Source of the DNA: Casuarius casuarius
Taxonomy: Eukaryota > Chordata > Aves > Casuariiformes > Casuariidae
Direction: 5' to 3'
DNA length: 64,000 bases
NCBI GenBank assembly: GCA_003342895.1
Contig: PTFA01000031.1
Span: 6,428,678-6,492,677 of the forward strand
Shown here: positions 11,690 to 23,090 of the stretch, piece by piece
Numbering within the stretch: position 1 is the stretch's first letter
How the letters are laid out: each line of letters starts with the position of its first letter
Program-made: the position numbers and the translations under genes
Notes under the pieces: generated by a model
The model's input: only the letters and a program-made list of their open reading frames with translations
Told to the model about the DNA's origin: nothing
Databases searched by the model: none

Positions 11690-12880
11690 GAGAAGAGCAA
11701 ATGTACTGGCTATCTTTGAAAAGAAAGATCTGCAAAATTATAGACCAGTCAACTTAACTTCAACCCCTGGAAAAGTACTGATGAAAATAATCAAACAGTT
11801 TTTAAGCACCTGCAAGAAAACAAGGTAGTAACAGACAACAAGGACTGTTAGGAACAAACTGTGTCAAACCAATCTGATCTCCCTCCAAGACAGGGTAATT
11901 GGCCTCGCGGACAGGGAAAAAGCAGTAGGTGGTTTGACTTTACAAGTATCTCGACACTCCCTTGCGTGACATTCTTTATAACCCAAGGAAACATAGTTTA
12001 GATGAAACTACTGCAGAACAAATGCAAAAATAGTTAGAGAGCAAAACTGAGAGGATAGTTATCAACGGTTCACTGTCAAAACGGAAGTGTGCATGAATGG
12101 TGTCTGTCCTGGTTCTGGCACTACTCAGTATTTTCCTAACGACCTGGATGATGGAGAAGAAATGATATGCTTACTAAATTCACACATTGATACCATATGC
12201 TGGGAGGGACTTTTGATATGCTAGAACACAGGACTGGAATTAAAAATGATCCTGTCAGTTTGAACATACCATCAATAATGTGGTCTTGTAAAAATGAAGA
12301 AAAGGCAACTCCCATACTGAGCTGTATAAGCAGGACGGACATCTGCAACGTATGTGCAGAATCTTCTCTTCTGCTAAGCACTGCAAAGGCCTCTGCAGGG
12401 CCACTGTGACCAGAGCTGGATGCCACACACCAGGAAAAATCTGGATCTACTGGAGGAGAATAATTAGGGTGGCCAAAGGCCTAGGAGTTGTCTGAAGCCT
12501 ATGTTTACCTAGAATGAACTTATGTTTAACTTCTGGAAGGGAAAATTGAGCGTGATATAACACCCATCTCAAATACAGGCAAGGCTAATGAAAAGAGGAG
12601 AGAAAGGAGAGAATGAGTCTGTCCTTCCTTAGTATAGTGGGCAGAAGGAGGCACAATAACTTGGAAAATTCAAATTAGATGCTGGGAAAAGCTTTCTAAC
12701 ATGGCAGTGGGGCACTGGCATAAATTTCTGGGGGAGCTTGTGGAGTCCCTGAGAGGGTGGAAGATTGTTAGGGGCAAGTTAGACAAATATCAGTATAGCA
12801 GCTCTGCCTGAGAACAGCAGAGTGGACTGGATAATCTCTTGAACCTTGACCTCCAGCCTTAATTTTTTATGATTCTATGT
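11690..12880 (+). mobile_element. CR1 LINE, 5'-truncated and decayed, reverse transcriptase region to 3' end
   Basis: A plus-strand, non-functional CR1 retrotransposon relic. Near 11735-11790 the DNA reads as NYRPVNLTSTPGK, the usual start of the CR1 reverse transcriptase core. Near 12100-12155 it reads roughly as G-V-C-P-G-S-G then NDLDDG, matching the GVPQGSVLGP to INDLDDG stretch around the RT motifs, with frame disruptions. Near 12310-12440 it matches the ISR-T and 'gccactgtgaccagagctggatgccacacacc' region found near the end of CR1 ORF2. Near 12690-12880 it carries the 3' UTR with a terminal 'gattctatg' motif typical of CR1. Internal deletions and many stops make it a dead copy. Identification is from family knowledge, and the boundaries are approximate. 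Confidence 0.8.
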
Positions 12881-13990
12881 TATTTCCCATGAGTATTTCC
12901 CAGACAGAAATACATGATCATGTATGACATGGATGGTAAATTCAATACTTTCAGGCCACACTGGACATACTGTCCCTGCACAGATCAGCTACTGAGCAAA
13001 TACATACTAAATCTGATGCTTCCAGGAAGCACCTAACTGAGTGTATGTCTGCACTCTCTAGCTGTGCATGCACCACGAGCACACAGCCACAGCCACTAGG
13101 TAGCACATGCACAGTATGCTGTTTAAGTCTAGGAAATGTTTGATTCTTTGCATATGCATTGCACAATGCATTTGCAAATGTATTTTTGAAATAACCGACA
13201 TACCTAGAATCTCTGCAGTTTCCTTGTCAGACATTCAGAAGTCTTTGGTCAAATGTAAGAAATTCTCAAAATTTAGCTGGGCAAAAGGGATATGGCTAAT
13301 GAAGTCTGGATGCACAGTGACCTTAGGTGAAACAGCAAGGTATAAGAGATATTTACAAATTGCTGGTTTCTAATTCACCTCTGGCAAGGGAGAAGGAAGC
13401 AGTGGAGTTGGAGAAGCAGAAGAGTCACCTCTAGGACTGACCAGGGAGGGAAGGAGGATGCCATCTTTACCTCCCTACATAATTTCCAGCACAGCCCCTG
13501 TTTTACAGACATGATGGTTAAGCTGTAAATGTCCTGCTTAAAGAACAATGATGGTTATCTATGACACGAAATTGTATTAAAATACTCTCTCTCTTTTCAT
13601 CCACTATAATTTCCATTCCAGAAATAGCCTTAAGGAGAGGCAACGATTAGATTATGAATTAGATTCTAGATGACAGAATCAATTCAAACTTGCAATAGCT
13701 GACTTTTCCCCAATTTTGGACACATACATATGATACAAATTATATTTATGACTATTGTGCATTTTCCATCCAAAGACAGAAGGAGGCACAGAAATTACAG
13801 AAGCACTTGCTGTAAGTGCCATTCTGTGTAGGTGGATATAGTAGACACGCCGAGAATGATGACTGTATGCAACACTGATCGGTATCTGGCAGGAATGTAT
13901 GTATGCACACTACAGCTAGAGGAATAGGATGAATATGAGAAGCATAAAGTGCGGCATGATACTCTATAAGAATAAGCTGGAAAATGCAAA

Positions 13991-14092
13991 GGGCCTGATT
14001 CTTATCTCTTTTACATCAGTTTTACATGCTGCTGCCAACAATGAAGGTAGTCTTGACTGATAATTGCAGAGGTGAAGAATGAATTAGATCTG
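13991..14092. repeat. Diverged hairpin-type interspersed repeat (gggcctgattct family)
   Basis: Starts 'gggcctgattcttatctctt' then ttacatcag, and ends with 'gcaattatcagtcaag' in reverse complement after an imperfect inverted arm. The overall form, gggcctgattct ... tttacac-like ... inverted copy, resembles a palindromic repeat I recall as common in turtle and crocodilian DNA. No coding content. Confidence 0.4.
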
Positions 14093-14389
14093 CAAGACTG
14101 ATTTTTTTTCTCAAATTATGTATGTAGTATATTCCTACTCCTGGGATGGTTGACTGGAAACCTGTAGTAAAGCCTCTTTATGAAATCAGGGATGTTGTTA
14201 CCTGCATCCAGAAAGTTACAGGATAGTGATAGAGTAGCAAGGTATTTTGCATAAGCTAAGGAAAGAGAGAGTAACTAAGTGGAAATAGAGAACAAACTTT
14301 GGGGAGAATGATGTCCTTTATGATAACAGAACTGTTACTGATTTTATAGAGAGCCTGGACAAACCGCAAGGGCAAAATATGGCCCTAAT

Positions 14390-14647
14390 GGAAGAGAGAA
14401 AAAAGTAATGGCTTTAAATTGCAGTAAGGGAGGCTTAGGTCAGACATTACAAAAACCTTTCTAATGTTAAGGAGAGTGGCCTAGGTTGCCTAGGGATGTT
14501 AGGGAATCTCCATCACTGGAGGGTTTTAAGAACCAGTTAGACAAACATCTGTCAAGAATGATATAGGGACAGTTGATCCTGCCTGGGGGGAGGGGAGGGA
14601 CTATATGACCTCTTCAGGTCATTTCCAGTCCTATTTGTCTATGATTC
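14390..14647 (+). mobile_element. CR1 LINE 3'-end fragment
   Basis: A plus-strand CR1 3' terminal fragment of about 260 bp. It contains 'ggctttaaattgcagtaagg', 'ggaatctccatcactggagg', 'gttagacaaacatctgtcaa' and 'ctatatgacctcttcaggtc', and ends at 'tctatgattc'. These are the standard blocks of the CR1 3' region in order, and the ending is the CR1 microsatellite-like terminus. Severe 5' truncation is normal for this family. It is about 1.5 kb from the larger copy at 11690-12880 in the same orientation, but both have their own 3' end, so they are separate insertions. Confidence 0.88.
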
Positions 14648-17600
14648 AGTGAAAAGAAAATCTTGAGATGAGGAAAAACAACAAATTAGAGAAGACAGAG
14701 GTGAAAAAGACAAATAAAACAAAAGGGGCAGAAGAGATGAAACTAAGAGGGGTGGCACAAAGAGCAAGAAATACATTTCAAGCAATCCCTTTTATGATAC
14801 AAATAAAGAATTTCAGTTTTTTCTGATGTCAGCTAATGCTTCCTGTGAAATACAGGTAATAGGGCTACTAAGGACTGCAGTCCATGGAAAGTGCTAAAAA
14901 ATAAACAAATATTTTGATGTAAAAAGACATTCCAAAATCCTTTGAAATGCCACCATGATGCCTTGCAGAAGTAGTAGTTTAGGTTTTTTATGCTTCGATT
15001 CTTCCTGTAAGCTGAGTTCTTTACTCAGTCTAAATTTCCTAACGTGTCAAATGTTTGTTTCTGAGAAAGGGCCACGGTATAGCATGGCCACTGCTAGATT
15101 CTAGAGCACCATGGCAGAGCAAGCCTGCCTTCAAACCTACTCATACTGCATGACAAGGCATAGTTTTGAAAAATGTCTTCTTAAACCTTCCAGCAAATCA
15201 AAAGAACAAGTTATTACACATATCTACTCATTGCATGCCAAATCACTTTCACAGTTAGCTCCGCCAGAATGTTTTCCCTGTGGCCCAGGTACTGTACCCA
15301 TTACTTGATTTAGCGTACTCAACTACATTCAAGAAAATGCAAAAACAAAAGTGCCTTCTATTCTGGCCAGGGAAGGGCCCAGTCTTAGGCACAGATCCAT
15401 GCACATGGACTCATACTGTGCAGGAATAACAGATTACAGGCATAAATCTTATTACAGAATGAAACCTACATTTGACTTTTTAAAATATGAAAGCTCTTTG
15501 ATGCTTTTAAGTATCTTCTCTCTCAGAAATTCAGTAAAAGGGACCTCTATACACCCTGCTCAGACTGATAGCATAGGTGCATTTGGAAATCAGCATGAGA
15601 AAGCTCTTAGGGTCCACACAGGCTCTGCACATGCTCAGATCAAAAATGAAGACAACAGCAGAGAAGTGCTAGTGTACTGCAGACATAATTTGGGATAGGA
15701 CAGGTAGAGAGCTCTTTGACAGCATTTGCCTAAGTCCCCCCTTCAAAGCCTTATTGTGGGAGCAGAACTACATTCAAAATATAAGCTGTAAACAAAGGTC
15801 TCTGGGCTCTCTAAATGAGGCTGAGGACACAGCTGGGCTTCTGTAGAAGTTGTAATTTTATATGCAAATCAGGTGCACCAGTCATCTTTCTGACCCCCAT
15901 CAGGACTGATGTAATGTCATTGTTGTGACATTAATGTAATGTATAATGTATAAATGTATAGGTAAGTGCATAATTCAAAAGTAACAGTAATGTTCCTGCA
16001 GTGAACAGTGCTTTACTTTCTCTGCCTCAGTTCCTTAGAATGATATAACTACTGTAATAATATTTTCCTATACCCAAAGGTGTGATGCAGTTATATTGAC
16101 TTTTTTGAGATATTCGTGTTCTACAAGTGCAGATGCCATAAAGAACACCGGTCAGGAAGAGACCTAAGTTACAAGTCAAGTGCCTGTGCTATGGCAGGGA
16201 AACATCTGATGCAGTCTCTTGTAACAGTAAATAGATAGTCCGATGGTCCTGACTTTCAAAGGAATATGGAGAACATCACTGCAATGCTAATGATAGAAAG
16301 AGGAAGAAAGAAAGAAAGGAGAAAAATTGTCACCCTCGTCACTAAAAGTCAGATATTATAAAAAGCAAAAAGTTCGATTGAGACAACACAATTTAGTGGC
16401 TATGTTCAAACAGAGAGAAAGAAGAGTGCAGTTTTCATAAAACAAGACAGCATCAAAGCAATAAGAGCATAGCAGAGAAGAAGTGATTGAAAGCTGATTA
16501 GGTTTGATTGGGAGAGAGGAAGACAAGGGATTGCATGGAGTTGTTATAATGAGATGGTAGAGTGTATGTGGTAGGTGGAGACTGCAGAAAGAAAACTCTT
16601 CTGGCATGAAATTTGGAAAGTGGATGTACAGAGAATGACCACAGGCTCATCTGAGAGCTGTCTATGGCTCTTCAACAGCTAATTTAAAGCATGATAGCCA
16701 ATGACAACAAAGACAGGGAACTGACTACAGAAGAAAATGCTGCCTAGTAGCTCTTTTTTTGTGTGTTGGAGTTGGCAGGAGCCCAAAGCTGGTAGTGCTG
16801 TAAGACCCAGTGAAATATGAAAAGTTCTGGCAAGCACTGTAGATAAAACAAGGCTGAGGACAAGTGAGATTACCAGCCAGATTTACTGAATCTGCTACGT
16901 AGAAGGAAACAGCCAGAAAACAGCAAGCAGGGAACCATCTCGATGAGGTATACTGGAAAATAATATAACATGTAGAAGGTGCTTTTGCATTCTCTCGGCA
17001 AGCAAATAGTTTTGAAAACACCAATTATTAGGAAAGCTAACTTAAGGAATTCATGAACAGAAAAGCGTTTTGAATCCCAATAGTCTCTGGCACCTGGATT
17101 CTTCTTACCTAACTTCACGCATTTAACAATAATATTTTATCCTAAAATAGCCATCCTAGTTCCCTCTCTAGTCAATGGAGAAAATAGATACCTTAAGGTA
17201 CCTATTAGAGATTCAACCTATCTAAAATGATTCCTTCTGGGCAGCACGGATCACCCTCTGGACATGCCTATCTTTGTCTCTACTGGAAATCTAGTTACTA
17301 GCTTTCACCAAACACCTAACTGTTTTATGACTGAAGTTGGGCAAGGTAAATTCTGTCCTAAATTTCTGACCCTTGTAAGACTCCAGTTCATGATACAAGT
17401 TCTTCTGGCACTCATGTTGGTACAAACATGTGTTTTTTAACAGGAGAACCCCTTAAAACAAGGTTTTCAAATCTGGAAGCAAAATGACAATGTTAACAAG
17501 TTGCTACAGCAAGCTCACCTGTTCTTGAAAAAATATGTGCTTTTAGCCATATAATATATCCCTCCTTAGAGGCATAAGGGAAGCACAGAAGTTAAGGCTA

Positions 17601-20600
17601 CACTTCTATTATGGGATATAAACAGCTTAAAAAAGAAACACAAAATTAGGGAATAGAACATCCTTTTTCAAGGAAGGAGTCTACAAGGGGAGTCCAAAGG
17701 ATTCATACCAAACTTTGTTGAACGGTTTTAGCAAGCAGCAAGACAAGATGGTGAAGTTGAAGCAGCAGGAGGCAAAGATTTTCTTAGGTTAGTAAAGAAT
17801 ACCATGAACAATCACAAACAACATATAGAACCTGTTTACAACATGCCTGGGGAGTGTTATGACAGACAAAATACATAACAGATAGGTGCAAAATGACTCA
17901 CATTAAAAGGAATCATTTTAGTGACTCACACGGTAACAATCAGGGAAGCACAGATGTATCATGGTGGATACATCTGTTTATTGAAAAAAAAACACTCAAT
18001 GAGCAGAGGTAGAAAAAAAGCAGTATGTATTGCAATAAAGACAGAAAATAATGCTGAAAATATTATAATGTTGTTATGTAAATCAGTGATGCATCCTCAC
18101 TGTGATCATGGCATTCAGCTCTGATCACAAAATCTCAAAGAGATTATTGTGGAAATTGAAATGGTTGAGAGACGGACAGTAAAAATTATTAGAGGCACAG
18201 AAAAACTTGTTTATGAACAGAGATAAAAAAGACAAGGACTATAACAGGAGTATGAACAGTTACCCTCTTTCAAAAGCCATTACAAATTCTAGGAGAATTC
18301 TCAGTGTGTGTTTTGGTGATACTGTTTAGATTAGCAAAATCTTGGAAAACTGTAAAGGCACTGAAGCTGTAACTACTGAATATAAAGAGGAACAATCCCT
18401 ACTGTGTGTAGTTTAAAGAGCTTAAATCAGAAGCTTCTCTTTATTCTCTAAAACTAGAGCAATAGGGTTACAATGGATTGCTTCTGCACGTTAAAAAGTA
18501 ACCTATTTACAACACAGAAAAAGAAGGACTGCTTTACACTACACATAAGTAATCTATGAACTCATTTCCATGAGAGGACATTGAGATTTTAGTCTGTCAA
18601 GTTTGAAAAAGTTGTATGAATAAATAAATCATGTAGTCTCCCCAAGTAAAGCTGACTAAAGACAATACCTGAGGCATTTAAGTCTTCAGGCTTTGGGCAA
18701 AAAGTAAGCACAAACACATTACTTAGCAACTGAATTAGGCTGCACAGGTTCAATTATTGTGACTCGGCCAGCAAGCAGGAGCTTACTATCATTGCTTGCA
18801 ATCACCTGTTCTTTTCCCTTTCTCCTGTAGTACCTAGTTTCTAAGAAAATGACAAGTTGGAAGTTAAGCTAAGATCATCTATAACTGGAACATTTTACTA
18901 CATTATTTATTTCCTCATTTATTTCTCTGTGACATTCTCAAACTTTTCCAAAACTTGTCTTGTACTTTTTTTTTTCCTTCTGAAGCTTCTTTCATCAAGT
19001 TACAAGACACCAAATGCAGTATGACACCATGTTGAAAAATATTTTGAATGCCTGCTGAGCCATCTGAGTTTGAGCACCCAGTTCCTCTGAAAATGAGGTT
19101 TTGAACTTAAGACTAAATATGCTATCATTAGCCGAACACAACAGTTTGGGTAAGTCATTACCCAGGCAGTGAGATAAATTCAGAATCTCCTTATATAATG
19201 TATAATTCCATTTACTTTTCAAATGATACGGCAGTCAGTATTGTACTATCTCATTCACTTTTTAATGATGTTCATCAGCATTATTCCTATGAAGGATCTG
19301 ACTCTCATGCTTCGATTCTGCTGCTGCTGAAATCAATGGCAAAATTTCCTCTGACATTAGTAGGGGCCTTCAGTAAAAGCAGAAGAACCAGTAGAGGGAG
19401 CACAAATACATAGAAATAATTTTCTGTAGCTCCTATAAAAAAGATAATGTGTAATATTTTTTTCATATAGTATTTGTATTATCTTTTCGTCCCCTTATCG
19501 GGAGTACTTTCTGGATGAGGTTCCAACAGATGAAGGTAAGGAGGGTCTGTGTTGTTGGAAGCCCTTCCTGTAACCCCCTGGACCTCAGCAATCTGACTGC
19601 ATGAGAAGCATGGGCTGAAGTCTGCAGGACTGATCTTAGGAAAACACTGTTTTCTAATCGCATAGCACTGCTCGGTGTACCACAACAGCTCTTTTCATAG
19701 GATGATACAGGGCACATCTTTGACTCTTGCACACGACCAGAGATCTGCTTACCCACGATCTATGCAAGTTGGTAATCGGTTCTGTGTACAGCACCTGAGC
19801 ACTCAGATTGGGTGAACCACTACAGTACAGCATGATATGGCTAAATGGTGGCTTTCCAACCTGAACCCCAGCTGTCCCTTAGCAAGCCACCCCCTTCAGC
19901 AACAGTTTTTCCCTTTATGTGAGCCCAGTGCCACTAGCAGTGCAGAAAAGGGTTGCATCTCTGTCCCCTCTCTGCCTACTAATTTTACTGGCAGACTTTG
20001 CCTGGAAGAGGTTGCTTTGTTGCAGGACTCAGGAGGGACCATAGCTGTGCCAGAAGATGCGTTACTCTGCAGGTAAGAAGGTCTCAGAGGATAATACAGG
20101 ACCTCTGTTCTCCCCTTAGCTCTAAATTTCATGGGTTTCAAATGGGATCTCAGGATTGTGATGGTTTTTGAGAGCCTCCCTCCATAAAGGAGGGAAAGAT
20201 CTAATCTCTTCAGGGCATTGACTTAAAAGAAACAAACAAACAAAGAAAAATGTAAACTGCTGAATTTCTTAGTCCATAGTCAGGCTTTCTAGCATTGCAG
20301 AACACACAGCCTGCCCTCCATGCATCCTTCTTTGTTTAAAACCACATACGTGCAACAATTGCAAAAGCACTTGCCAGTAGTATAAGTCTGCTCCCATTAA
20401 AGAAAATAGAGGTAGATAAATGCCAAGTGCTTTGGAAAATGCGTCTGCTAAATACCACAGAGGAGAGGATGGCAAAAAGAGAATGTAACTATCTGGATGT
20501 GAAATATCTTCAAAACAAACAAACAAAAAATTTGCCTTAGAGATCTTGATTTGGAGTTCATGTGTCCCTTGGATTCACCCAAACCTACAAAAGGCTGCTA

Positions 20601-21406
20601 ACTAGGATTGGAGGTGTGGGCAGGACTAGCAAATAAGTACTACCAGCAATAGAAATGCTAAGTGGAACATTTAAGTGAGTGACACTTTCATAAGTGCCTT
20701 TTTGGCAATCACATTTGTTGTCTTTTCCACCCTCAATTTCCTCTCTTTCAGAGAAAAAAGGTGGCATTGCAATTCTTTGCTCTACAGATGTAGAGAAAAT
20801 TAACTAATCTGACTTTAGAGTACTATGAAAAGAACTACAAAAATCTCTTCAGACCTCAGTGAAATTGCTGCACCCATCCTGAAGTTTGTGAACTACCTTG
20901 TGTTTCCACTGAATAATAATTTGCCTAAAAATTTGTTCCGTTTGTGCATATTTGCACAAACGCTTCTATTTTTCCAGTGAAGAATTTCATATATTTTTGT
21001 TTTCTTCACACATTCCAAAACATTTCAAAACTCAGTCTCCTGGGGGACCATTAACCAAGGAACTGAACTTTATGGGCCAGATGGGTCTCTCCTATCTCAC
21101 ATTCCTACCTCAGAGATAGAAGTAAAGAGAAAATTTCTCAGCTGGCCCTATATACCTTTAAAAGGTATTTAAAAAAACACAACTGGATAACCCTGAATGT
21201 ATAAATTCTTTAAATGACTTACATTATATTATAATTACATATATAATATGCATTTATATACTATATATAATAGAATTCATCTTTTGTTAGTGAAAACAGA
21301 AGAATAAAGTGGAAGTTTTCAGAAAGGCTGTGAGAGTCAGCAAGGAGTAGAAGACGATTCTCCTGTACATTTGTTTTCATAACCATTCAGACTACAGACA
21401 CTTTAC

Positions 21407-21613
21407 CTGCTGGCCTGGTTTGAGTGGGGATAGTGTTATTCCCTGGGTGTTGATCACTGGGAGTATCTGGTTGCCGATGACAGTAGCAATGATCTGACCC
21501 TGGGCGTTGGTCAATAACTGTGGAGTAATTGGCTGCACTTGAAGGCCCTGAGCTCCACCTGCTGTCTGGTTCGAGGGGACTGGATTAGGCATCAGTGGGA
21601 TTGTTCCTATAAT
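21407..21613 (-). CDS. POU6F2: POU6F2 internal exon: IIGTIPLM to KPGQQ
   Basis: This 207-bp exon (69 codons, phase 0 at both ends) starts IIGTIPLMPNPVPSNQ and ends GITLSPLKPGQQ. In between lie LQVQPITPQLLTNAQGQIIA and TVIGNQILPVINTQ. The acceptor is a pyrimidine-rich stretch ending TCTCCAG. The donor is CAG followed by GTAAAG. The segment belongs to the Gln- and hydrophobic-rich region N-terminal to the POU domain. It contains an internal TNAQGQII motif that repeats the junction between the previous exon and this one. As I recall the human protein, the LQVQPITPQ and GNQILPVINTQ parts are nearly invariant, while the stretch after PNP (here VPSNQTAGGAQ) varies. The open frame running past both splice sites is intron read-through and not part of the protein. 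Confidence 0.95.
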
Positions 21614-22377
21614 CTGGAGAAAACAACACAGAAAGTGAAACACAGATATTTGCCACATGTAATTGCTTGTTTTATGCACATCAAATCAAACTTAAATGAA
21701 GCATGTGCAGAGAGACAGATACGACAGACTGATGGTGGAAACTGAACCTTTCCTTTACTGCGATGATTAGGACTTTCAAACACATTTGGTGAGTCACATA
21801 TCACTTACACATTTTAGCACTGGCCACTGTCACCCCCAACAAATTCCCTGTGACTAGTCTAGATCTATTTGGTTGCTGAGAAAAAGGATGGATTATGGCT
21901 GAGTTCTCCTCTTTTTCCTCAGCAGGGATATTAACAGGGTAGCTTTCCTCAATCCATCTGCTGATTCTCATTCAATCTAGGAATTTAATATCTTTTTAGA
22001 TCTCTTTATTTCTGATAAATTTCATTGAAATTGGCCAATTGGTTCAAAGCCATTAGGTATGGTACAGAGAGACGGACGGATGGAAAGAGAGAGAGATGGA
22101 CAGACAGTACTATTCATGAGACTCATTTTCTCAGTATATCAGACTAAAGTGTTTTTAATGAAACTTGAAGGAAAATCTGTCTCCAAAACAAATACATACA
22201 GTTCCTATTGATTTCAGCTATTAATTTATATTATATCAATGAGAAATGCACAATACAATGTAAAAGTAGCTCTAAAATAACTGTTTAGTGAAAACATCAG
22301 TGGCTTTGTGGGCAGGCCACCGAATTTTTTTCTGAGATTGTAAAACTAGATGAACAACTTTGAATCTCTTGCTAGAG

Positions 22378-22379
<2 letters not shown>

Positions 22380-22411
<32 letters not shown>
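22380..22411. repeat. (A)32 homopolymer
   Basis: Thirty-two consecutive A residues after 'tgaatctcttgctagagat'. No adjacent retroposon body could be recognised on the 5' side. Confidence 0.95.
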
Positions 22412-22413
<2 letters not shown>

Positions 22414-22971
22414 ATACACATATGAACTGTGTTATGAAGAAAAACAGGTATCTGCCGAGACCTCTGCTTATTTAAATCCTGGGAGGTGATACACAACAAC
22501 CCCAGCAAATCCATTCCTAATAAACCATCATGCGGAGATATCAGACTAACACAGTCAGGCATACCTGGAGGGGTGTGAGCCTCTTTCCAGAGATCGCCCT
22601 CTTCCTTACCATTATTAGGCTATGATCTCAATTAAGTGACAGTGCCCTAATGAGTTACTGCTCCTTCAGCAGTCAGAGCCTGCCCATGTGCCTCCAGGTA
22701 GGCTCAATGGTGAAGTACAGTGTGATAACTTAAATCCACTTCTCACACTAAAAGACTGCACTCAGCTATGGCAGCTCAGCTAACAAGTGGTAACTCCTAG
22801 AATCACCATCACTTTACCAAACTCACCCCGTCAATACAAGTCGGGGCGGGAAGACCAGAGAGCCATAAAGAAAATCAGGACAGCTCTCCTGTGCGAAGGC
22901 CTGGCAAAGGCAATCCCACCTATTAAGCTGTATTATAAGAGCTGCATATATCAAAGGCATTCAGAACACTG

Positions 22972-23090
22972 TAGAGACATTATTTAATTTCTCCTTAATA
23001 CACTCCTCAAAGGTAGACAGATTCTATAAAGATTATTACCCCTGTTTTACAGAGCATGAAACTGAAACAGAAAGGAGCATTGTCAGACAT
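22972..23090 (-). mobile_element. MIR SINE relic
   Basis: Minus-strand MIR fragment. The plus strand reads 'gattattacccctgttttac' then 'agagcatgaaactgaaacag', the reverse complement of the MIR block 'ctgtttcctcatctgtaaaa' followed by 'tgggga'. It is preceded by 'acattatttaatttctcctt', equivalent to the MIR segment around 'atctcatttaatcctcac'. Heavily diverged, as expected for this old amniote SINE. Boundaries are approximate. Confidence 0.7.

Larger units (their letters stand above)
9633..21406 (-). other. POU6F2: Intron between the KPGQQ exon and the Ser-tract exon
   Basis: An 11,774-bp intron with donor GTAAAG after KPGQQ and acceptor ACATATAG before LHQPSQ. It contains the two CR1 copies at 11690-12880 and 14390-14647, a degraded hairpin-type repeat near 13991-14092, short ATG-rich repeats near 15905-15962 and AT-rich simple sequence near 21220-21270. 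A perfect octamer-like ATGCAAAT occurs at 15862-15869, but that is expected by chance at this length. No additional exon is supported. Confidence 0.85.

Noticed and set aside
12136..12426. Overlapping open frames on both strands near 12.1-12.4 kb
   Set aside because: They lie inside the decayed CR1 element, and the plus-strand text corresponds to a frame-shifted CR1 ORF2.
15862..15869. Perfect octamer ATGCAAAT (also at 45892-45899, and reverse at 5899-5906)
   Set aside because: Several 8-mer matches are expected by chance in 64 kb of AT-rich DNA.
17190..17201. Perfect 12-bp palindrome TACCTTAAGGTA
   Set aside because: Isolated, no supporting context; a few such palindromes are expected by chance.
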